64,000 nt of DNA from Variovorax sp. J22P240 (lineage in GTDB: Bacteria > Pseudomonadota > Gammaproteobacteria > Burkholderiales > Burkholderiaceae_C): NCBI RefSeq assembly GCF_030316855.1, contig NZ_JASZYR010000001.1, positions 124,001-188,000 of the forward strand, read 5' to 3'. Both the position numbers and the translations under genes were made by a program. The notes under the pieces are model-generated. The model did no database searches. It was not told where the DNA came from and worked only from the letters and a program-made list of their open reading frames with translations. Shown here in pieces: positions 24,195-34,447 of this stretch (its first letter is position 1; every line of letters starts with the position of its first letter).

Positions 24195-24671
24195 CTATTC
24201 GATCTCGCCCATCTGCGACTGCAGGTAGTTCTGCAAGCCGACCTTGCCGACCAGATCGATTTGCGTCTCGAGAAAGTCGATGTGCTCCTCGGTGTCATCG
24301 AGGATTTCCTGGAGCAGGTCGCGCGAGACATAGTCGCGTACCGATTCGCAATGAGCGATGCCGGCCTTGATGGTCGCTTGCGCGCCGGTTTCAGCCTTGA
24401 GGTCGCACTCGAGAATTTCCGGCACGTCCTCTCCGACGTTGAGCTTGGCCAGATCCTGCAGGTTGGGCAGGCCGTCCAGCATGAAGATGCGGTCCATGAG
24501 CTTGTCGGCATGCTTCATCTCGCCGATCGACTCGTCGTATTCCTTCTTCGCGAGCTTGTCCAGACCCCAGTGCTTGAGCATCCGGTAGTGGAGGAAGTAT
24601 TGGTTGATCGCAGTGAGCTCGTTCTTGAGCTGCGCCTGCAGATGATCGATGACTTGTGGGTCGCCCTTCAT
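24195..24671 (-). CDS. bfr: Bacterioferritin
   Basis: A 158-residue heme-containing iron-storage ferritin that forms a 24-subunit shell. All key residues are in their usual places: Glu18 ([12 protein letters not shown]), Glu51 and His54 (GEMKHAD) and the later [11 protein letters not shown] for the ferroxidase centre, plus Met52 for the intersubunit heme. The C-terminus [14 protein letters not shown] is typical. The ATG is preceded by AAGGAA. It is monocistronic with its own terminator. Its partner Bfd is encoded 5.5 kb downstream on the same strand, which extends the iron theme of this region. Confidence 0.97.
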   Translation of the reverse strand: MKGDPQVIDHLQAQLKNELTAINQYFLHYRMLKHWGLDKLAKKEYDESIGEMKHADKLMDRIFMLDGLPNLQDLAKLNVGEDVPEILECDLKAETGAQATIKAGIAHCESVRDYVSRDLLQEILDDTEEHIDFLETQIDLVGKVGLQNYLQSQMGEIE

Positions 24672-24783
24672 GGTTTTTCCTTGTTCTTAAATGGTCGATT
24701 GTGAGAGCCACTCGTGCGGCGTTGCAAGTAAACCCATGCTTTCGCGCTCTGCATGCGTGTGAGGGTGATAGGCGTTCGCATTC

Positions 24784-24820
24784 ATAGGGGAGTGCAATGC
24801 CTTTAATAGTTCATGCCTAT
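24784..24820 (+). promoter_or_regulatory. OxyR operator upstream of ahpC
   Basis: The site reads ATAG (24784-24787), N7, CAAT (24795-24798), N7, ATAG (24806-24809), N7, CTAT (24817-24820). This is the tetranucleotide ladder of the OxyR consensus ATAG-N7-CTAT-N7-ATAG-N7-CTAT with one mismatch. It ends just at the expected -35 position for the -10 TATACT at 24842-24847, the usual place for OxyR activation of ahpC. Confidence 0.85.
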
Positions 24821-24841
24821 TAAAATTGACAAATCAGTAGT

Positions 24842-24847
24842 TATACT
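24842..24847 (+). promoter_or_regulatory. -10 box of the ahpC promoter
   Basis: TATACT lies 17 bases after a poor -35 (ATTAAA, 24819-24824) at the downstream edge of the OxyR site, as expected for an activator-dependent promoter. The leader to the ATG is about 33 nt. Confidence 0.65.
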
Positions 24848-24885
24848 AAGCACTCGTTTTTTCATCAGCTACCAAGGAACCCTAC

Positions 24886-25458
24886 ATGTCCCTGATCAAT
24901 ACAGAAGTCATCCCGTTCAAGGCCACCGCATATCACAACGGCAAGTTCGTGCCTGTCAGCAACGAGAACTTCAAGGGCAAATGGTCCGTCGTCGTGTTCT
25001 ACCCGGCCGACTTCACCTTCGTGTGCCCGACTGAACTCGGCGACCTGGCCGACCACTACGCAGAGTTCCAGAAGCTGGGCGTCGAGGTGTATGGCGTGTC
25101 GACCGACACCCACTTCACGCACAAGGCATGGCACGACACCTCCGACACCATCGGCAAGGTGAAGTACCCGCTGATCGGCGACCCGAGCCAGCAACTGGCC
25201 CGCGCTTTCCAGGTTCTCATCGAAGAAGGTGAAGACGCAGGTCTCGCTTACCGCGGCACCTTCGTGATCGACCCCGAAGGCAAGATCAAGACCATCGAAG
25301 TGCACGACAACGGCATCGGCCGCGACGCTGCCGAACTGCTGCGCCGCGTGAAAGCTGCCCAGTATGTGGCAGCGCACCCGGGCGAAGTCTGCCCCGCCAA
25401 GTGGACCGAAGGCGCTGAAACGCTGAAGCCTTCGTTCGACCTGGTCGGCAAGATCTAA
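24886..25458 (+). CDS. ahpC: Alkyl hydroperoxide reductase subunit C (2-Cys peroxiredoxin)
   Basis: AhpC reduces hydrogen peroxide, organic peroxides and peroxynitrite. The 190 residues include the peroxidatic Cys in [17 protein letters not shown], the supporting [13 protein letters not shown], the substrate Arg in [19 protein letters not shown], and the resolving Cys in [10 protein letters not shown] near the C-terminus. The C-terminal YF-like tail region is present ([13 protein letters not shown]). The ATG follows AAGGAACCCTAC. It is activated by the OxyR site upstream and followed by ahpF after an intergenic hairpin. Confidence 0.97.
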   Translation: MSLINTEVIPFKATAYHNGKFVPVSNENFKGKWSVVVFYPADFTFVCPTELGDLADHYAEFQKLGVEVYGVSTDTHFTHKAWHDTSDTIGKVKYPLIGDPSQQLARAFQVLIEEGEDAGLAYRGTFVIDPEGKIKTIEVHDNGIGRDAAELLRRVKAAQYVAAHPGEVCPAKWTEGAETLKPSFDLVGKI

Positions 25459-25477
25459 GCCGCCTCGTTCGCGCCAC

Positions 25478-25508
25478 AGCCCGGGCGTGTCAACTCCCGG
25501 GCTTTTTT
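25478..25508 (+). terminator. Terminator or attenuator between ahpC and ahpF
   Basis: AGCCCGGG and CCCGGGCT form a perfect eight-base stem with a ten-base loop and a T run. It lies between two genes of one pathway, so partial read-through would give more AhpC than AhpF. No separate ahpF promoter stood out in the 31 bases that remain. Confidence 0.82.
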
Positions 25509-25539
25509 GTTCCCATCGCATTCAAGAAGAGAGTTCACC

Positions 25540-27114
25540 ATGCTCGACGCCGGCACCAAATCACAACTCAAGAGCTATCTCGACCGCATCACGCAGCCCG
25601 TCGAGATCGTCGCATCGCTCGACGACAGCAAGGCGTCGGGCGAACTGCAGGCCCTGCTCAAGGACGTGGCTGAATCGTCGACGCTGGTGAAAGTCATCGA
25701 GAGCCGCGACGACAACCATCGCAAGCCTTCGTTCTCAATCAATCGGCCGAGCGAAAACCACGGTCCGCGTTTCGCGGGCGTGCCCATGGGGCATGAGTTC
25801 ACCTCGCTGGTGCTGGCGTTGCTGCAAGTCGGCGGCTATCCGCCCAAGGTCGACGACGCGGTGCTGCAGCAGATCCGTTCGCTCGACGGCGATTTCGAGT
25901 TCGAGATCTACATTTCACTGACCTGCCACAACTGCCCGGACGTCGTCCAGGCGCTCAATCTGATGGCAGTGCAGAACCCGCGCATCAAGTCGACCATGAT
26001 CGATGGCTCGCTGTTCCAGGACGAAGTCAAGGAACGCCAGATCATGGCCGTGCCCACCGTGTTCCTTAACGGAACCGAGTTCGGTCAGGGTCGCATGAGC
26101 CTGGAGGAAATCCTCGCCAAGATCGATACCAGCGGCGTCGAGCGCGAGGCCAAGAAGATCGCTGGCAAGGATCCGTTCGACGTGCTCATCGTTGGCGGTG
26201 GCCCCGCGGGCGCAGCGGCTGCGGTGTACGCGGCACGCAAGGGAATCCGCACCGGTGTGGCATCCGAACGTTTCGGCGGCCAGGTGCTGGACACCATGGG
26301 CATCGAGAACTTCATCTCGATCAAGGAAACCGAAGGGCCCAAGTTCGCGCTGGCGCTCGAGGAGCATGTGCGCAACTACGACGTCGACATCATGAATCTG
26401 CAGCGCGCGGCGGCATTGGTGCGCGGCAGTGATTTCATCGAGGTCAAGCTGGAGAGCGGGGCCTCGCTCAAGAGTCGCTCGGTGGTGATCTCCACTGGCG
26501 CACGCTGGCGCAACATCAACGTGCCCGGCGAGCACGAATACAAGAACAAGGGCGTGGCCTATTGCCCGCACTGCGACGGTCCCCTGTTCAAGGGCAAGCG
26601 CGTGGCGGTGATCGGCGGCGGCAACTCGGGCGTCGAAGCGGCAATTGACCTGGCCGGCATCGTGGGCCATGTGACCCTGATCGAGTACGACACGCAACTG
26701 CGCGCCGACGCAGTGCTGCAGCGCAAGCTGCACAGCCTGTCGAACGTCAAGGTCATCACCAACGCGCAAACGACCGAGATCACCGGCGACACGCAGAAGG
26801 TCAATGGCCTGGTCTACAAGGATCGCGCGAGTGGCGAGAGCCACTCGGTGCTGCTCGAAGGCGTGTTCGTCCAGATCGGCCTCGTGCCCAACACCGACTG
26901 GCTCAAGGGCACGGTCGAGTTGTCGAAGCATGGCGAGATCGTGGTCGACGCGAAGGGACAGACTTCAGTGCCCGGCGTGTTCGCGGCCGGCGACGCGACC
27001 ACGGTGCCGTTCAAGCAGATCATCATCGCAGCCGGCGACGGTGCGAAGGCGGCGCTCAGTGCCTTCGATCACCTGATCCGCACCTCGGCGCCGGCGGAAG
27101 AGACAGTGGCCTGA
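25540..27114 (+). CDS. ahpF: Alkyl hydroperoxide reductase subunit F
   Basis: The 524-residue flavoprotein that recycles AhpC with NAD(P)H. The N-terminal domain consists of two thioredoxin folds with the redox pair in [12 protein letters not shown]. The FAD site is [20 protein letters not shown], the second redox disulfide is AYCPHCDGP, and the NAD site is [19 protein letters not shown]. The end [23 protein letters not shown] is the usual C-terminal FAD contact. The ATG at 25540 with AGAAGAGAG upstream gives the conserved [14 protein letters not shown]; an earlier TTG falls within the terminator T run. Confidence 0.96.
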   Translation: MLDAGTKSQLKSYLDRITQPVEIVASLDDSKASGELQALLKDVAESSTLVKVIESRDDNHRKPSFSINRPSENHGPRFAGVPMGHEFTSLVLALLQVGGYPPKVDDAVLQQIRSLDGDFEFEIYISLTCHNCPDVVQALNLMAVQNPRIKSTMIDGSLFQDEVKERQIMAVPTVFLNGTEFGQGRMSLEEILAKIDTSGVEREAKKIAGKDPFDVLIVGGGPAGAAAAVYAARKGIRTGVASERFGGQVLDTMGIENFISIKETEGPKFALALEEHVRNYDVDIMNLQRAAALVRGSDFIEVKLESGASLKSRSVVISTGARWRNINVPGEHEYKNKGVAYCPHCDGPLFKGKRVAVIGGGNSGVEAAIDLAGIVGHVTLIEYDTQLRADAVLQRKLHSLSNVKVITNAQTTEITGDTQKVNGLVYKDRASGESHSVLLEGVFVQIGLVPNTDWLKGTVELSKHGEIVVDAKGQTSVPGVFAAGDATTVPFKQIIIAAGDGAKAALSAFDHLIRTSAPAEETVA

Positions 27115-27169
27115 CAACCTTTGATCCGACGGCACGAGCCAATATCTCTTCGCGCAGCCCGCAACCGGT

Positions 27170-27991
27170 TCAGTAGGTCAGCCGTTCGGGCCGCAGCTCC
27201 TGCAGGATCGTCGTCGCGATCTCCTCGATCGACTTGGTTGTCGTCGACAGCCAGCGGATGCCAGCGCGGCGCATCATCGCCTCGGCCTCGCTGACCTCGT
27301 GGCGGCAGTTTTCGAGGCTCGCGTAGCGCGAGTTCGGCCGCCGTTCGTTGCGGATCTCGCTCAGGCGCTCCGGTTGGATCGTGAGCCCGAAGATCTTCTT
27401 GCGATGCGGCATCAGGGCCGGCGGCAACTGGCGGCGGTCGAAGTCTTCGGGAATCAGCGGGTAATTCGCTGCCTTCAGGCCATGCTGCATGGCGAGGTAC
27501 AGCGAGGTCGGCGTCTTCCCGCTGCGGCTCACGCCGACGAGGATCACGTCCGCGCCGTCGAGATCGCGATTGCTCTGGCCGTCATCGTGCGCCAGGCTGA
27601 AGTCGATGGCCTGGATCCGAGCGTTGTATTCCTTGCTCTTGCTGACATCGCTGAAGCGGCCGATGCGATGGTTGGACTTCATCGCCAGCTCGATTTCCAG
27701 CGGTCGGACGAAGGTGCCGAACATGTCCAGCAGCATGCCCTTGCAGCCGGTTTCGATCACCTCCAGGACTTCCATGTTGGCCAGAGTCGTGAAGACGATG
27801 GGGCGAAGCCCCTCGATCTCCGCCGTGTGATTGATTCTTCGAACCGCCTGGTGGGCCTTGTCGACCGTGTCGGTGAAAGGCAGCCGAACGTGGCGGGGCT
27901 TCATCTCGAATTGGGCGAGAACGGCGTTACCGAAAGTTTCGGCAGTGATGCCGGTTCCGTCCGAGACGAAGAAAACTGTGCGCGTGTGCAT
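27170..27991 (-). CDS. ppsR: Phosphoenolpyruvate synthase regulatory protein (PSRP, DUF299)
   Basis: A bifunctional ADP-dependent kinase and phosphorylase that switches PEP synthase off and on by phosphorylating a Thr next to its catalytic His. The 273 residues start [19 protein letters not shown] and contain the P-loop-like [15 protein letters not shown] and the later NYPLIPEDF and [13 protein letters not shown], all family hallmarks. It is divergent from ppsA, its target, with 188 bases between the genes. A TACAAT hexamer at 28036 could be a -10 box for ppsA. Confidence 0.95.
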   Translation of the reverse strand: MHTRTVFFVSDGTGITAETFGNAVLAQFEMKPRHVRLPFTDTVDKAHQAVRRINHTAEIEGLRPIVFTTLANMEVLEVIETGCKGMLLDMFGTFVRPLEIELAMKSNHRIGRFSDVSKSKEYNARIQAIDFSLAHDDGQSNRDLDGADVILVGVSRSGKTPTSLYLAMQHGLKAANYPLIPEDFDRRQLPPALMPHRKKIFGLTIQPERLSEIRNERRPNSRYASLENCRHEVSEAEAMMRRAGIRWLSTTTKSIEEIATTILQELRPERLTY

Positions 27992-28179
27992 GATGTGGCG
28001 GCCTTGTCCTGCGGCACGCCGAACCGGGGCGCGCCTACAATTCGGCCCATTATCGGGAATGCGATCCGCGATTCCCGCCCCAATCTTTCCATGCACCTCC
28101 CGCCAACGCCCAGAACAAGAAAAGTGATCGCGTTGCGCCGCCTGCATGAAGCGTCGGTTTCAACTTCTGGAGCTTTCCC

Positions 28180-30573
28180 ATGTCTGCACTCTTCGAAGCG
28201 ACCGCCCTGGTCGTACCGTTTGAAAACCTGAGGATGACCGACGTCGAGTCGGTCGGCGGCAAGAACGCCAGCCTCGGCGAGATGATTTCCCAGTTGCCCG
28301 AGGGCGTGCGCGTTCCCACGGGATTCGCCACCACGGCCCACGCGTTCCGGCAGTTCCTCGCCCACGACGGTCTGGCCGACAAGATCAGCGCCAAGCTCGC
28401 GAAGCTCGACACGGAGGACGTTCGCGCCCTCGCAGCCGCCGGCGCCGAGATTCGCGCGATGGTCGAGGCGCAGCCCTTCCCGGACGATCTCCAAAAAGCA
28501 ATTCAGGGCGCTTTTGCAACCCTTTCGGCGGGCAGCCCCCAAGCCAGTTTTGCGGTACGTTCTTCGGCGACGGCGGAAGACTTGCCGGACGCGTCCTTCG
28601 CAGGGCAGCAGGAAACCTTCCTGAACGTGGTCGGTATCGACGACGTGCTCCACAAGATGAAAGAGGTGTTCGCCTCGCTCTACAACGACCGCGCCATCAG
28701 CTACCGCGTCCACAAGGGCTTCGCGCACGACGTCGTTGCCCTGTCGGCGGGCGTCCAGCGCATGGTGCGCAGCGACCTCGGGGCTGCCGGCGTGATGTTC
28801 ACCATCGACACGGAATCGGGTTTCGAGGATGTGGTTTTCATCACGTCGAGCTATGGCCTCGGGGAAACGGTGGTGCAGGGCGCGGTGAATCCCGATGAGT
28901 TCTACGTGCACAAGCCGACGCTCAAGGCCGGCAAGCGCGCGGTGATCCGCCGCAACCTCGGCTCCAAGCTGATCCAGATGGAATTCGCGACCGCCGAGGA
29001 AAAGGCGGCCAGCGGCAAGCTCGTCAAGACCACCGATGTTCCGACCGAACACCGCAACCGCTATTCGCTGAGCGACGTCGACGTCGAGCAACTCGCCAAA
29101 TACGCGCTCGTGATCGAGGAGCACTACGGCCGTCCGATGGACATCGAATGGGGCAAGGACGGCACCGACGGTCAGCTCTACATCCTTCAGGCGCGGCCCG
29201 AAACCGTGAAGAGCCAGCAGCAGGGCAAGGCCGAGCAGCGCTACAAGCTTCTCGGCAGAGGCGCCGTGCTGGCCGAGGGGCGCGCGATCGGGCAGAAGAT
29301 CGGGACCGGGCCGGTGCGCCTTGTCCACAACATCAGCGAAATGGACAAGGTGCAGGCCGGCGACGTGCTTGTGACCGACATGACCGACCCGAACTGGGAA
29401 CCGGTGATGAAGCGCGCGGCAGCGATCGTCACCAATCGTGGCGGGCGTACCTGCCACGCGGCCATCATCGCGCGCGAGTTGGGTATCCCGGCGGTCGTGG
29501 GCTGCGGTGATGCGACGGACCTGCTCAAGGACGGCACACTGGTGACCGTCAGCTGCGCGGAAGGCGATACCGGTTTCATCTACGACGGCTTGCTCGAGAC
29601 CGAAGTGACCGAGGTCACGCGCGGCGAGATGCCCGAGATCGACCTCAAGATCATGATGAACGTGGGCAACCCTCAGCTTGCTTTCGACTTTGCCCAGTTG
29701 CCGAATCACGGCGTGGGTCTGGCGCGCCTCGAGTTCATCATCAACAACAACATCGGCGTGCACCCGAAGGCGATCCTCGACTACCCCAATGTCGACGCGG
29801 ACCTCAAGAAGGCGGTGGAGTCGGTCGCACGCGGCCACGCGTCTCCGAGGGCCTTCTACGTCGACAAGGTGGCCGAGGGCATCGCGACGATCGGTGCGGC
29901 GTTCTGGCCCAAGGCGGTGATCGTGCGCCTGTCCGACTTCAAGTCGAACGAATACCGCAAGTTGATCGGCGGCAGCCGCTACGAGCCCGAGGAAGAAAAC
30001 CCGATGCTCGGCTTCCGCGGCGCGGCGCGCTACCTCAGCAAGGATTTTGGCGAGGCGTTTGCCATGGAGTGCGAAGCGCTCAAGCGTGTGCGCAACGAGA
30101 TGGGCCTGACCAACGTGCAAATCATGGTGCCCTTCGTGCGCACCCTGGGCCAGGCAGAGCGCGTGACGAGTCTGCTCGGCGAGCACGGCCTGAAGCGCGG
30201 CGAGAACGAGCTCAAGCTGATCATGATGTGCGAGGTGCCGAGCAACGCGATCCTTCCGGAGGAATTCCTGAAGTACTTCGACGGCTTCTCGATCGGGTCC
30301 AACGACCTGACCCAACTTACCCTGGGCCTGGACCGGGACTCGGGTCTCGAACTGCTTGCCGCAGATTTCGACGAGCGGGATCCGGCTATCAAGGCGCTTC
30401 TCGAGCGCGTCATCAAGGCATGCAAGTCGCAAGGCAAGTACGTCGGCATTTGCGGGCAGGGGCCTAGCGACCATCCGGATTTCGCGCTGTGGTTGGCCGA
30501 GCAGGGTATTGAATCGATCTCGCTCAATCCCGACAGCGTGATCGATACCTGGCAGCAGCTCGCGAAGCGCTGA
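28180..30573 (+). CDS. ppsA: Phosphoenolpyruvate synthase
   Basis: PpsA converts pyruvate and ATP to PEP, AMP and phosphate for gluconeogenesis. The 797-residue length is standard. The ATP-binding N-terminal domain has [31 protein letters not shown] and [13 protein letters not shown]. The swivelling phosphohistidine domain has His426 in [19 protein letters not shown], with the Thr two residues before it that PpsR would phosphorylate. The C-terminal PEP/pyruvate barrel has [31 protein letters not shown], the substrate loop [18 protein letters not shown] and [16 protein letters not shown]. Start ATG 28180 gives [17 protein letters not shown]. Confidence 0.97.
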   Translation: MSALFEATALVVPFENLRMTDVESVGGKNASLGEMISQLPEGVRVPTGFATTAHAFRQFLAHDGLADKISAKLAKLDTEDVRALAAAGAEIRAMVEAQPFPDDLQKAIQGAFATLSAGSPQASFAVRSSATAEDLPDASFAGQQETFLNVVGIDDVLHKMKEVFASLYNDRAISYRVHKGFAHDVVALSAGVQRMVRSDLGAAGVMFTIDTESGFEDVVFITSSYGLGETVVQGAVNPDEFYVHKPTLKAGKRAVIRRNLGSKLIQMEFATAEEKAASGKLVKTTDVPTEHRNRYSLSDVDVEQLAKYALVIEEHYGRPMDIEWGKDGTDGQLYILQARPETVKSQQQGKAEQRYKLLGRGAVLAEGRAIGQKIGTGPVRLVHNISEMDKVQAGDVLVTDMTDPNWEPVMKRAAAIVTNRGGRTCHAAIIARELGIPAVVGCGDATDLLKDGTLVTVSCAEGDTGFIYDGLLETEVTEVTRGEMPEIDLKIMMNVGNPQLAFDFAQLPNHGVGLARLEFIINNNIGVHPKAILDYPNVDADLKKAVESVARGHASPRAFYVDKVAEGIATIGAAFWPKAVIVRLSDFKSNEYRKLIGGSRYEPEEENPMLGFRGAARYLSKDFGEAFAMECEALKRVRNEMGLTNVQIMVPFVRTLGQAERVTSLLGEHGLKRGENELKLIMMCEVPSNAILPEEFLKYFDGFSIGSNDLTQLTLGLDRDSGLELLAADFDERDPAIKALLERVIKACKSQGKYVGICGQGPSDHPDFALWLAEQGIESISLNPDSVIDTWQQLAKR

Positions 30574-30783
30574 CGCGAGGGGCGGCGGCGGATGCTTGTC
30601 ACCGCCGCGCAACGACATTGTTCACAGCTGAGGTCGTAATCCCTATGTCAGCTTGGTGTACTTGAAACCAAATGAATCTTTGGTGTCAAACTTACCACTC
30701 ACAGGGGGATGCACCTCCGAGAGCGCGCACATGGGCCGTATGTCGGTCTCGAAGGCGCTCCGGACTTCCGCGTCCAGGAACAC

Positions 30784-31302
30784 ATGATTCTTGTCAAGAC
30801 AGAAGCCGGGCACCAAGCGCTCAAGGACCGATCCGTGCGGCTCACGCCCCGGCAACGCTCCGCATTCATCCTCTTCGACGGCAAACGCTCGTTGAACGAC
30901 GTGCTCGAAGCCGGCATGGGCATTGCGCGAGAGGACATCGACCAGATGGTCGAACTCGGGCTGCTAGGGCAAGTGGGCGGATCTTCGGATGCGGCCAACG
31001 CTGGGGCAGACGGTAAGCCAGCCATGCCGGACGTCCCGGCGCGCGTGCCGTCGGCGCCTCCGACCGAGATGCTGCCCGTTGCCTCATCGTTGCCCTCGGA
31101 GCGCTCGAGCCAGCAGCGCTACAAGGACGCCTATCCGATCGCTACGCAACTCACGGGAAGCCTCGGGTTGCGGGGGTTCAGACTCAATCTGTCGGTCGAA
31201 GGAACCTCGACATACGAGGAACTGGTCGAGCTCCTGCCGAAGATTCGGGCCGCCGTAGGCCCGGAGAAGGTGGCCGCACTGGAACTCGCGCTGGTCGGGT
31301 GA
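30784..31302 (+). CDS. Uncharacterised 172-residue protein
   Basis: No function is recognised. The N-terminal third ([20 protein letters not shown] to [15 protein letters not shown]) looks like a compact helical domain of winged-helix size, with the memorable [16 protein letters not shown] Pro/Ala/Ser-rich linker follows at about residues 75-110, and the C-terminal third has [20 protein letters not shown] and [22 protein letters not shown]. The ATG at 30784 with AGGA five bases upstream is preferred to an ATG at 30709. It lies alone between ppsA and the rpsF operon. I believe similar proteins occur in other Comamonadaceae, which should be checked. Confidence 0.7.
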   Translation: MILVKTEAGHQALKDRSVRLTPRQRSAFILFDGKRSLNDVLEAGMGIAREDIDQMVELGLLGQVGGSSDAANAGADGKPAMPDVPARVPSAPPTEMLPVASSLPSERSSQQRYKDAYPIATQLTGSLGLRGFRLNLSVEGTSTYEELVELLPKIRAAVGPEKVAALELALVG

Positions 31303-31332
31303 TCGGTCACGGGCCTGCCGGCAGCGTTTGAC

Positions 31333-31341
31333 TGCTATAAT
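31333..31341 (+). promoter_or_regulatory. Extended -10 promoter of the rpsF operon
   Basis: TGCTATAAT is a perfect TGn-TATAAT extended -10 element, 80 bases upstream of rpsF. No convincing -35 box is seen at the right distance, as is common for extended -10 promoters. Confidence 0.7.
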
Positions 31342-31420
31342 TTCCGGCTTTGCCTTGCCACACCGCGACCGACGCTGCGGGTGGCTTTATCCCTTCTACG
31401 GAAGATCCACAAGGAGTGCC

Positions 31421-31795
31421 ATGCGTCACTACGAAATCATTTTGCTGATCCACCCGGATCAGAGCGAGCAAGTTCCGGCCATGCTGGAGCGCTACAAGGG
31501 CCTGATCACCGCCGGCGGCGGCAAGGTCCACCGCGTCGAAGACTGGGGCCGCCGCCAGCTGGCCTACCAGATCAACAAGCTCAACAAGGCGCATTACCTG
31601 TGCGTCAACATCGAGGCTGAACAAGCCGTGATGGCCGAGCTCGAGCACGCATTCAAGTTCAACGACGCTGTTCTGCGCCACCTCACCGTGGTCAAGAAGA
31701 AGGCCGATACCGGTCCTTCGTCGATGATGAAGACGGTCGAACGCGAAGAGGCCCGCAAGGCCCAGCAGGCCGAATACGCCGCCAACAACAACTGA
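31421..31795 (+). CDS. rpsF: 30S ribosomal protein S6
   Basis: S6 binds the central domain of 16S rRNA together with S18. The 124 residues start [20 protein letters not shown] and contain [20 protein letters not shown] and [14 protein letters not shown], with a flexible charged tail. AAGGAG lies five bases before the ATG. It leads the operon rpsF-priB-rpsR-rplI; in other bacteria S6-S18 represses the operon through an rpsF leader element, which I did not identify. Confidence 0.98.
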   Translation: MRHYEIILLIHPDQSEQVPAMLERYKGLITAGGGKVHRVEDWGRRQLAYQINKLNKAHYLCVNIEAEQAVMAELEHAFKFNDAVLRHLTVVKKKADTGPSSMMKTVEREEARKAQQAEYAANNN

Positions 31796-31799
31796 TGGT

Positions 31800-32102
31800 G
31801 TGAGTGCTGCCGCAGTCAATCAGCTGGTGCTGACTGCCTGCGTCGCCGAACTCGGAGCCCTGCGTTTCACTCCTGCCGGATTGCCCGCCGTCGACCTCAG
31901 ACTCGAACACGAGTCGACAGTCTCCGAGGCGGGGCAACCCAGGCAGATCAAGGCGGCCCTCAAGGCCGTGGCGTTCGGCGCAGTGGCCGAGCGACTCGCA
32001 AGGCAGGCGTTGGGAAGTCTCTGGCGATTCCAGGGATTTCTCGCCACCCCGGGCAACGGCAAGCATCCGGTTCTGCACATCCAGGATTTTCAGCAAGATT
32101 AA
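31800..32102 (+). CDS. priB: Primosomal replication protein N
   Basis: PriB is a single-stranded-DNA-binding OB-fold dimer used with PriA in replication restart. It has 100 residues from a GTG start four bases after the rpsF stop: NQLVLTACVAELGALRFTPAG, GLPAVDLRLEHES, AFGAVAERLARQALGSLWRFQGFLA and HVLHIQDFQ-like HPVLHIQDFQQD. It sits between rpsF and rpsR as in E. coli. Confidence 0.92.
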   Translation: MSAAAVNQLVLTACVAELGALRFTPAGLPAVDLRLEHESTVSEAGQPRQIKAALKAVAFGAVAERLARQALGSLWRFQGFLATPGNGKHPVLHIQDFQQD

Positions 32103-32123
32103 TTTTCGACAAGAGGTCCCTCA

Positions 32124-32405
32124 ATGGCCACGTTCAAGAAATTCAACAAAGACAAGCGCCCGAAGCGCAATACCCAGTCGCTGCTGTTCAAGCGCAAGCG
32201 CTTCTGCCGCTTCACCGTCGCTGGCGTCGAAGAAATCGACTACAAGGACATCGACACCCTGCGCGATTTCATCAGCGAAAACGGCAAGATCATCCCCGCA
32301 CGCCTGACCGGCACGCGCGCGATCTACCAGCGCCAGCTCAACACCGCGATCAAGCGCGCACGCTTCCTCGCAATGGTGCCGTACAGCGACCAACACCGCG
32401 TCTAA
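32124..32405 (+). CDS. rpsR: 30S ribosomal protein S18
   Basis: A 93-residue basic protein and partner of S6: [20 protein letters not shown], then [20 protein letters not shown] and [20 protein letters not shown]. It is a single copy in the rpsF operon with a canonical end. No zinc Cys motif is present (one Cys only), so it is the zinc-independent form. Confidence 0.98.
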   Translation: MATFKKFNKDKRPKRNTQSLLFKRKRFCRFTVAGVEEIDYKDIDTLRDFISENGKIIPARLTGTRAIYQRQLNTAIKRARFLAMVPYSDQHRV

Positions 32406-32418
32406 GGAGCAAGACACC

Positions 32419-32871
32419 ATGCAAGTCATTCTTCTGGACAAAGTCGTCAACCTCGGCGTGCTCGGCGAGATCGTCAAGGTCAAAGACGGCTACGCACGCA
32501 ATTTCCTGATTCCGTCGGGTCGCGCACGCCGCGCCACCGAAGCCAACAAGGCCGAATTCGAAGCCAAGCGCGTCGAACTCGAAAAGGCCGCGGCCGCCAA
32601 GCTGGCCGAATCGCAAGCCCAGGGCGAAAAGCTCGGCGGCACGACCGTCAAGCTGACGCAGAAGGCCGGCGTTGACGGCCGTCTGTTCGGTTCGGTCACC
32701 AACCACGACATCGCCGAAGAGCTGAACAAGCAAGGCTACAAGGTTGCGAAGTCGCAGGTGCGTATGCCCAACGGCCCGATCAAGGTCGTCGGCGACAGCA
32801 CCGTCAGCGTCGCACTGCACACCGACGTGGTGGTCGATATCACCGTCACGGTGTACGGCGAAAGCGCCTGA
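32419..32871 (+). CDS. rplI: 50S ribosomal protein L9
   Basis: L9 has an N-terminal RNA-binding domain ([32 protein letters not shown]), a long connecting helix ([20 protein letters not shown]) and a C-terminal rRNA-binding domain ([18 protein letters not shown] to [13 protein letters not shown]). The 150 residues are full length. It is the last gene of the operon before a strong terminator. Confidence 0.98.
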   Translation: MQVILLDKVVNLGVLGEIVKVKDGYARNFLIPSGRARRATEANKAEFEAKRVELEKAAAAKLAESQAQGEKLGGTTVKLTQKAGVDGRLFGSVTNHDIAEELNKQGYKVAKSQVRMPNGPIKVVGDSTVSVALHTDVVVDITVTVYGESA

Positions 32872-32897
32872 TCACCGAGCGCGCCTCGTGCGCGTCG

Positions 32898-32922
32898 AAA
32901 AAGCCGCCTTCGGGCGGCTTTT
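32898..32922 (+). terminator. Terminator after rplI
   Basis: AAAAGCCGCC-TTCG-GGCGGCTTTT: a GC-rich stem closed by the very stable TTCG tetraloop and followed by T-rich sequence. It separates the ribosomal operon from dnaB. Confidence 0.92.
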
Positions 32923-33042
32923 GTTTTTCTGGCCACCTGGGTTGTCCCGCGTGGTGCACCGGAAGATCACCGTTTATTCACAGCCTTGTCCACGTGACGC
33001 AGCGCGTCGCGCGGCTTAGCATGCAAGGTTGCAAGGAGCTTC

Positions 33043-34446
33043 ATGTCCGCCGTCTTTTCCTACGCCGATAACGATCCGTCGTCCGATCGCCAGATTGCGC
33101 AGCTGCGCATCCCCCCGCATTCGATCGAGGCCGAATCGAGCGTGCTCGGCGGCCTCCTGCTCGACAACGGTGCCTGGGACCGGATGGCCGATGTGTTGGT
33201 GGACAGCGATTTCTATCGCCATGAACACAAGCTGATCTACGCGTCCATAGGTACGCTGATCAACGCCAGCAAGCCGGCGGACGTGATCACGGTGTACGAG
33301 CAACTGCAAAACCTCGGGAAGGCAGAAGAGATCGGCGGCCTCGCATACCTCAACTCGCTCGCGCAGTACGTGCCGAGCGCAAGCAACATCCGGCGCTACG
33401 CGGAGATCGTGCGCGAGCGCTCGATCCTGCGCAAGCTGGTCAGCGCGAGCGACGAGATCGCGACCAATGCGTTCAATACGCAGGGCAAGGCGGTTGACAA
33501 GATCCTCGACGAGGCCGAACAGAAGATCTTCAACATCGGCGAAGAAGGCACCCGCATGAAGCAGGGCTTCCAGGGCATGGATACGCTGGTGGTCGAACTG
33601 CTGGATCGGGTGCAGGAGATGTCGGAGAACCCCAACGACATTACCGGCGTTCGTACGGGCTTCTACGAATTCGACAAGATGACTTCGGGTCTGCAGCCGG
33701 GCGACATGATCGTGCTGGCGGCGCGCCCGTCCATGGGAAAGACCTCGCTGGCGATCAACATCGCCGAGCACGTCGCGCTCAACGAGGGTTTGCCGGTGGC
33801 GGTGTTCTCGATGGAAATGGGTGCGTCGCAACTCGCGGTGCGTATCGTCGGCTCGATCGGCCGCATCGACCAGGGACATCTGCGGACCGGCAAGCTCACC
33901 GACGAGGAATGGCCGCGTCTCACCGAAGCGATCGAGAAGCTTCGCAATGTATCGCTGCATATCGACGAGACGCCAGGTCTGACCACCAGCGAGTTGCGTG
34001 CGAACGCCCGACGCCTGGCGCGGCAGTACGGGAAGCTCGGGCTGATCGTGGTCGACTACCTTCAGCTCATGAGCGTGTCGACCAGCATGAACGATGAGAA
34101 CCGCGCGACGGCCGTGGGCGAAATCTCTCGCGGACTGAAGATGCTCGCCAAGGAACTCAAGTGCCCGGTGATCGCGTTGTCGCAGCTCAGCCGTGGCGTG
34201 GAAAGCCGCACCGACAAGCGCCCCATGATGAGCGACCTGCGCGAATCTGGCGCCATCGAACAGGATGCCGACATCATCATGTTCATCTACCGCGACGACT
34301 ACTACGACAAGAACAGCAAGGAGCCGGGCGTGGCCGAAGTGATCATCAGCAAGCATCGCAATGGGCCGACGGGGACGGTCAAGCTGGCGTTCCTCAAGCC
34401 GCTCACCAAGTTCGAGAACCTCGCCGGTGGCGGCGCCGATTTCTGA
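33043..34446 (+). CDS. dnaB: Replicative DNA helicase DnaB
   Basis: The hexameric 5'-3' fork helicase. The 467 residues include the N-terminal DnaG-interacting domain (PPHSIEAESSVLGGLLLDN, DVLVDSDFYRHEHKLIY), the linker around residues 160-185 and the RecA-like ATPase. The latter has TGFYEFDKMTSGLQPGDMIV, Walker A ARPSMGKTSLA (about residues 227-237), Walker B LIVVDYLQLMS and the end DADIIMFIYRDDYY to IISKHRNGPTGTVKLAF. No intein is present. AAGGAG precedes the ATG. Placement after rplI matches E. coli-type order. Confidence 0.97.
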   Translation: MSAVFSYADNDPSSDRQIAQLRIPPHSIEAESSVLGGLLLDNGAWDRMADVLVDSDFYRHEHKLIYASIGTLINASKPADVITVYEQLQNLGKAEEIGGLAYLNSLAQYVPSASNIRRYAEIVRERSILRKLVSASDEIATNAFNTQGKAVDKILDEAEQKIFNIGEEGTRMKQGFQGMDTLVVELLDRVQEMSENPNDITGVRTGFYEFDKMTSGLQPGDMIVLAARPSMGKTSLAINIAEHVALNEGLPVAVFSMEMGASQLAVRIVGSIGRIDQGHLRTGKLTDEEWPRLTEAIEKLRNVSLHIDETPGLTTSELRANARRLARQYGKLGLIVVDYLQLMSVSTSMNDENRATAVGEISRGLKMLAKELKCPVIALSQLSRGVESRTDKRPMMSDLRESGAIEQDADIIMFIYRDDYYDKNSKEPGVAEVIISKHRNGPTGTVKLAFLKPLTKFENLAGGGADF

Positions 34447-34447
34447 C

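Noticed and set aside
24826..24847. TTGACA followed by TATACT before ahpC
   Set aside because: The spacer is only ten bases, too short for sigma-70; the OxyR-positioned -35 fits better.
27901..30618. 905-codon minus-strand frame opposite ppsA
   Set aside because: Antisense shadow rich in His, Asp and Arg; ppsA and ppsR motifs explain the region.
30643..30855. Small minus-strand frame before the 172-residue protein
   Set aside because: It overlaps the start of the better-supported plus-strand gene and has no ribosome site or motif.
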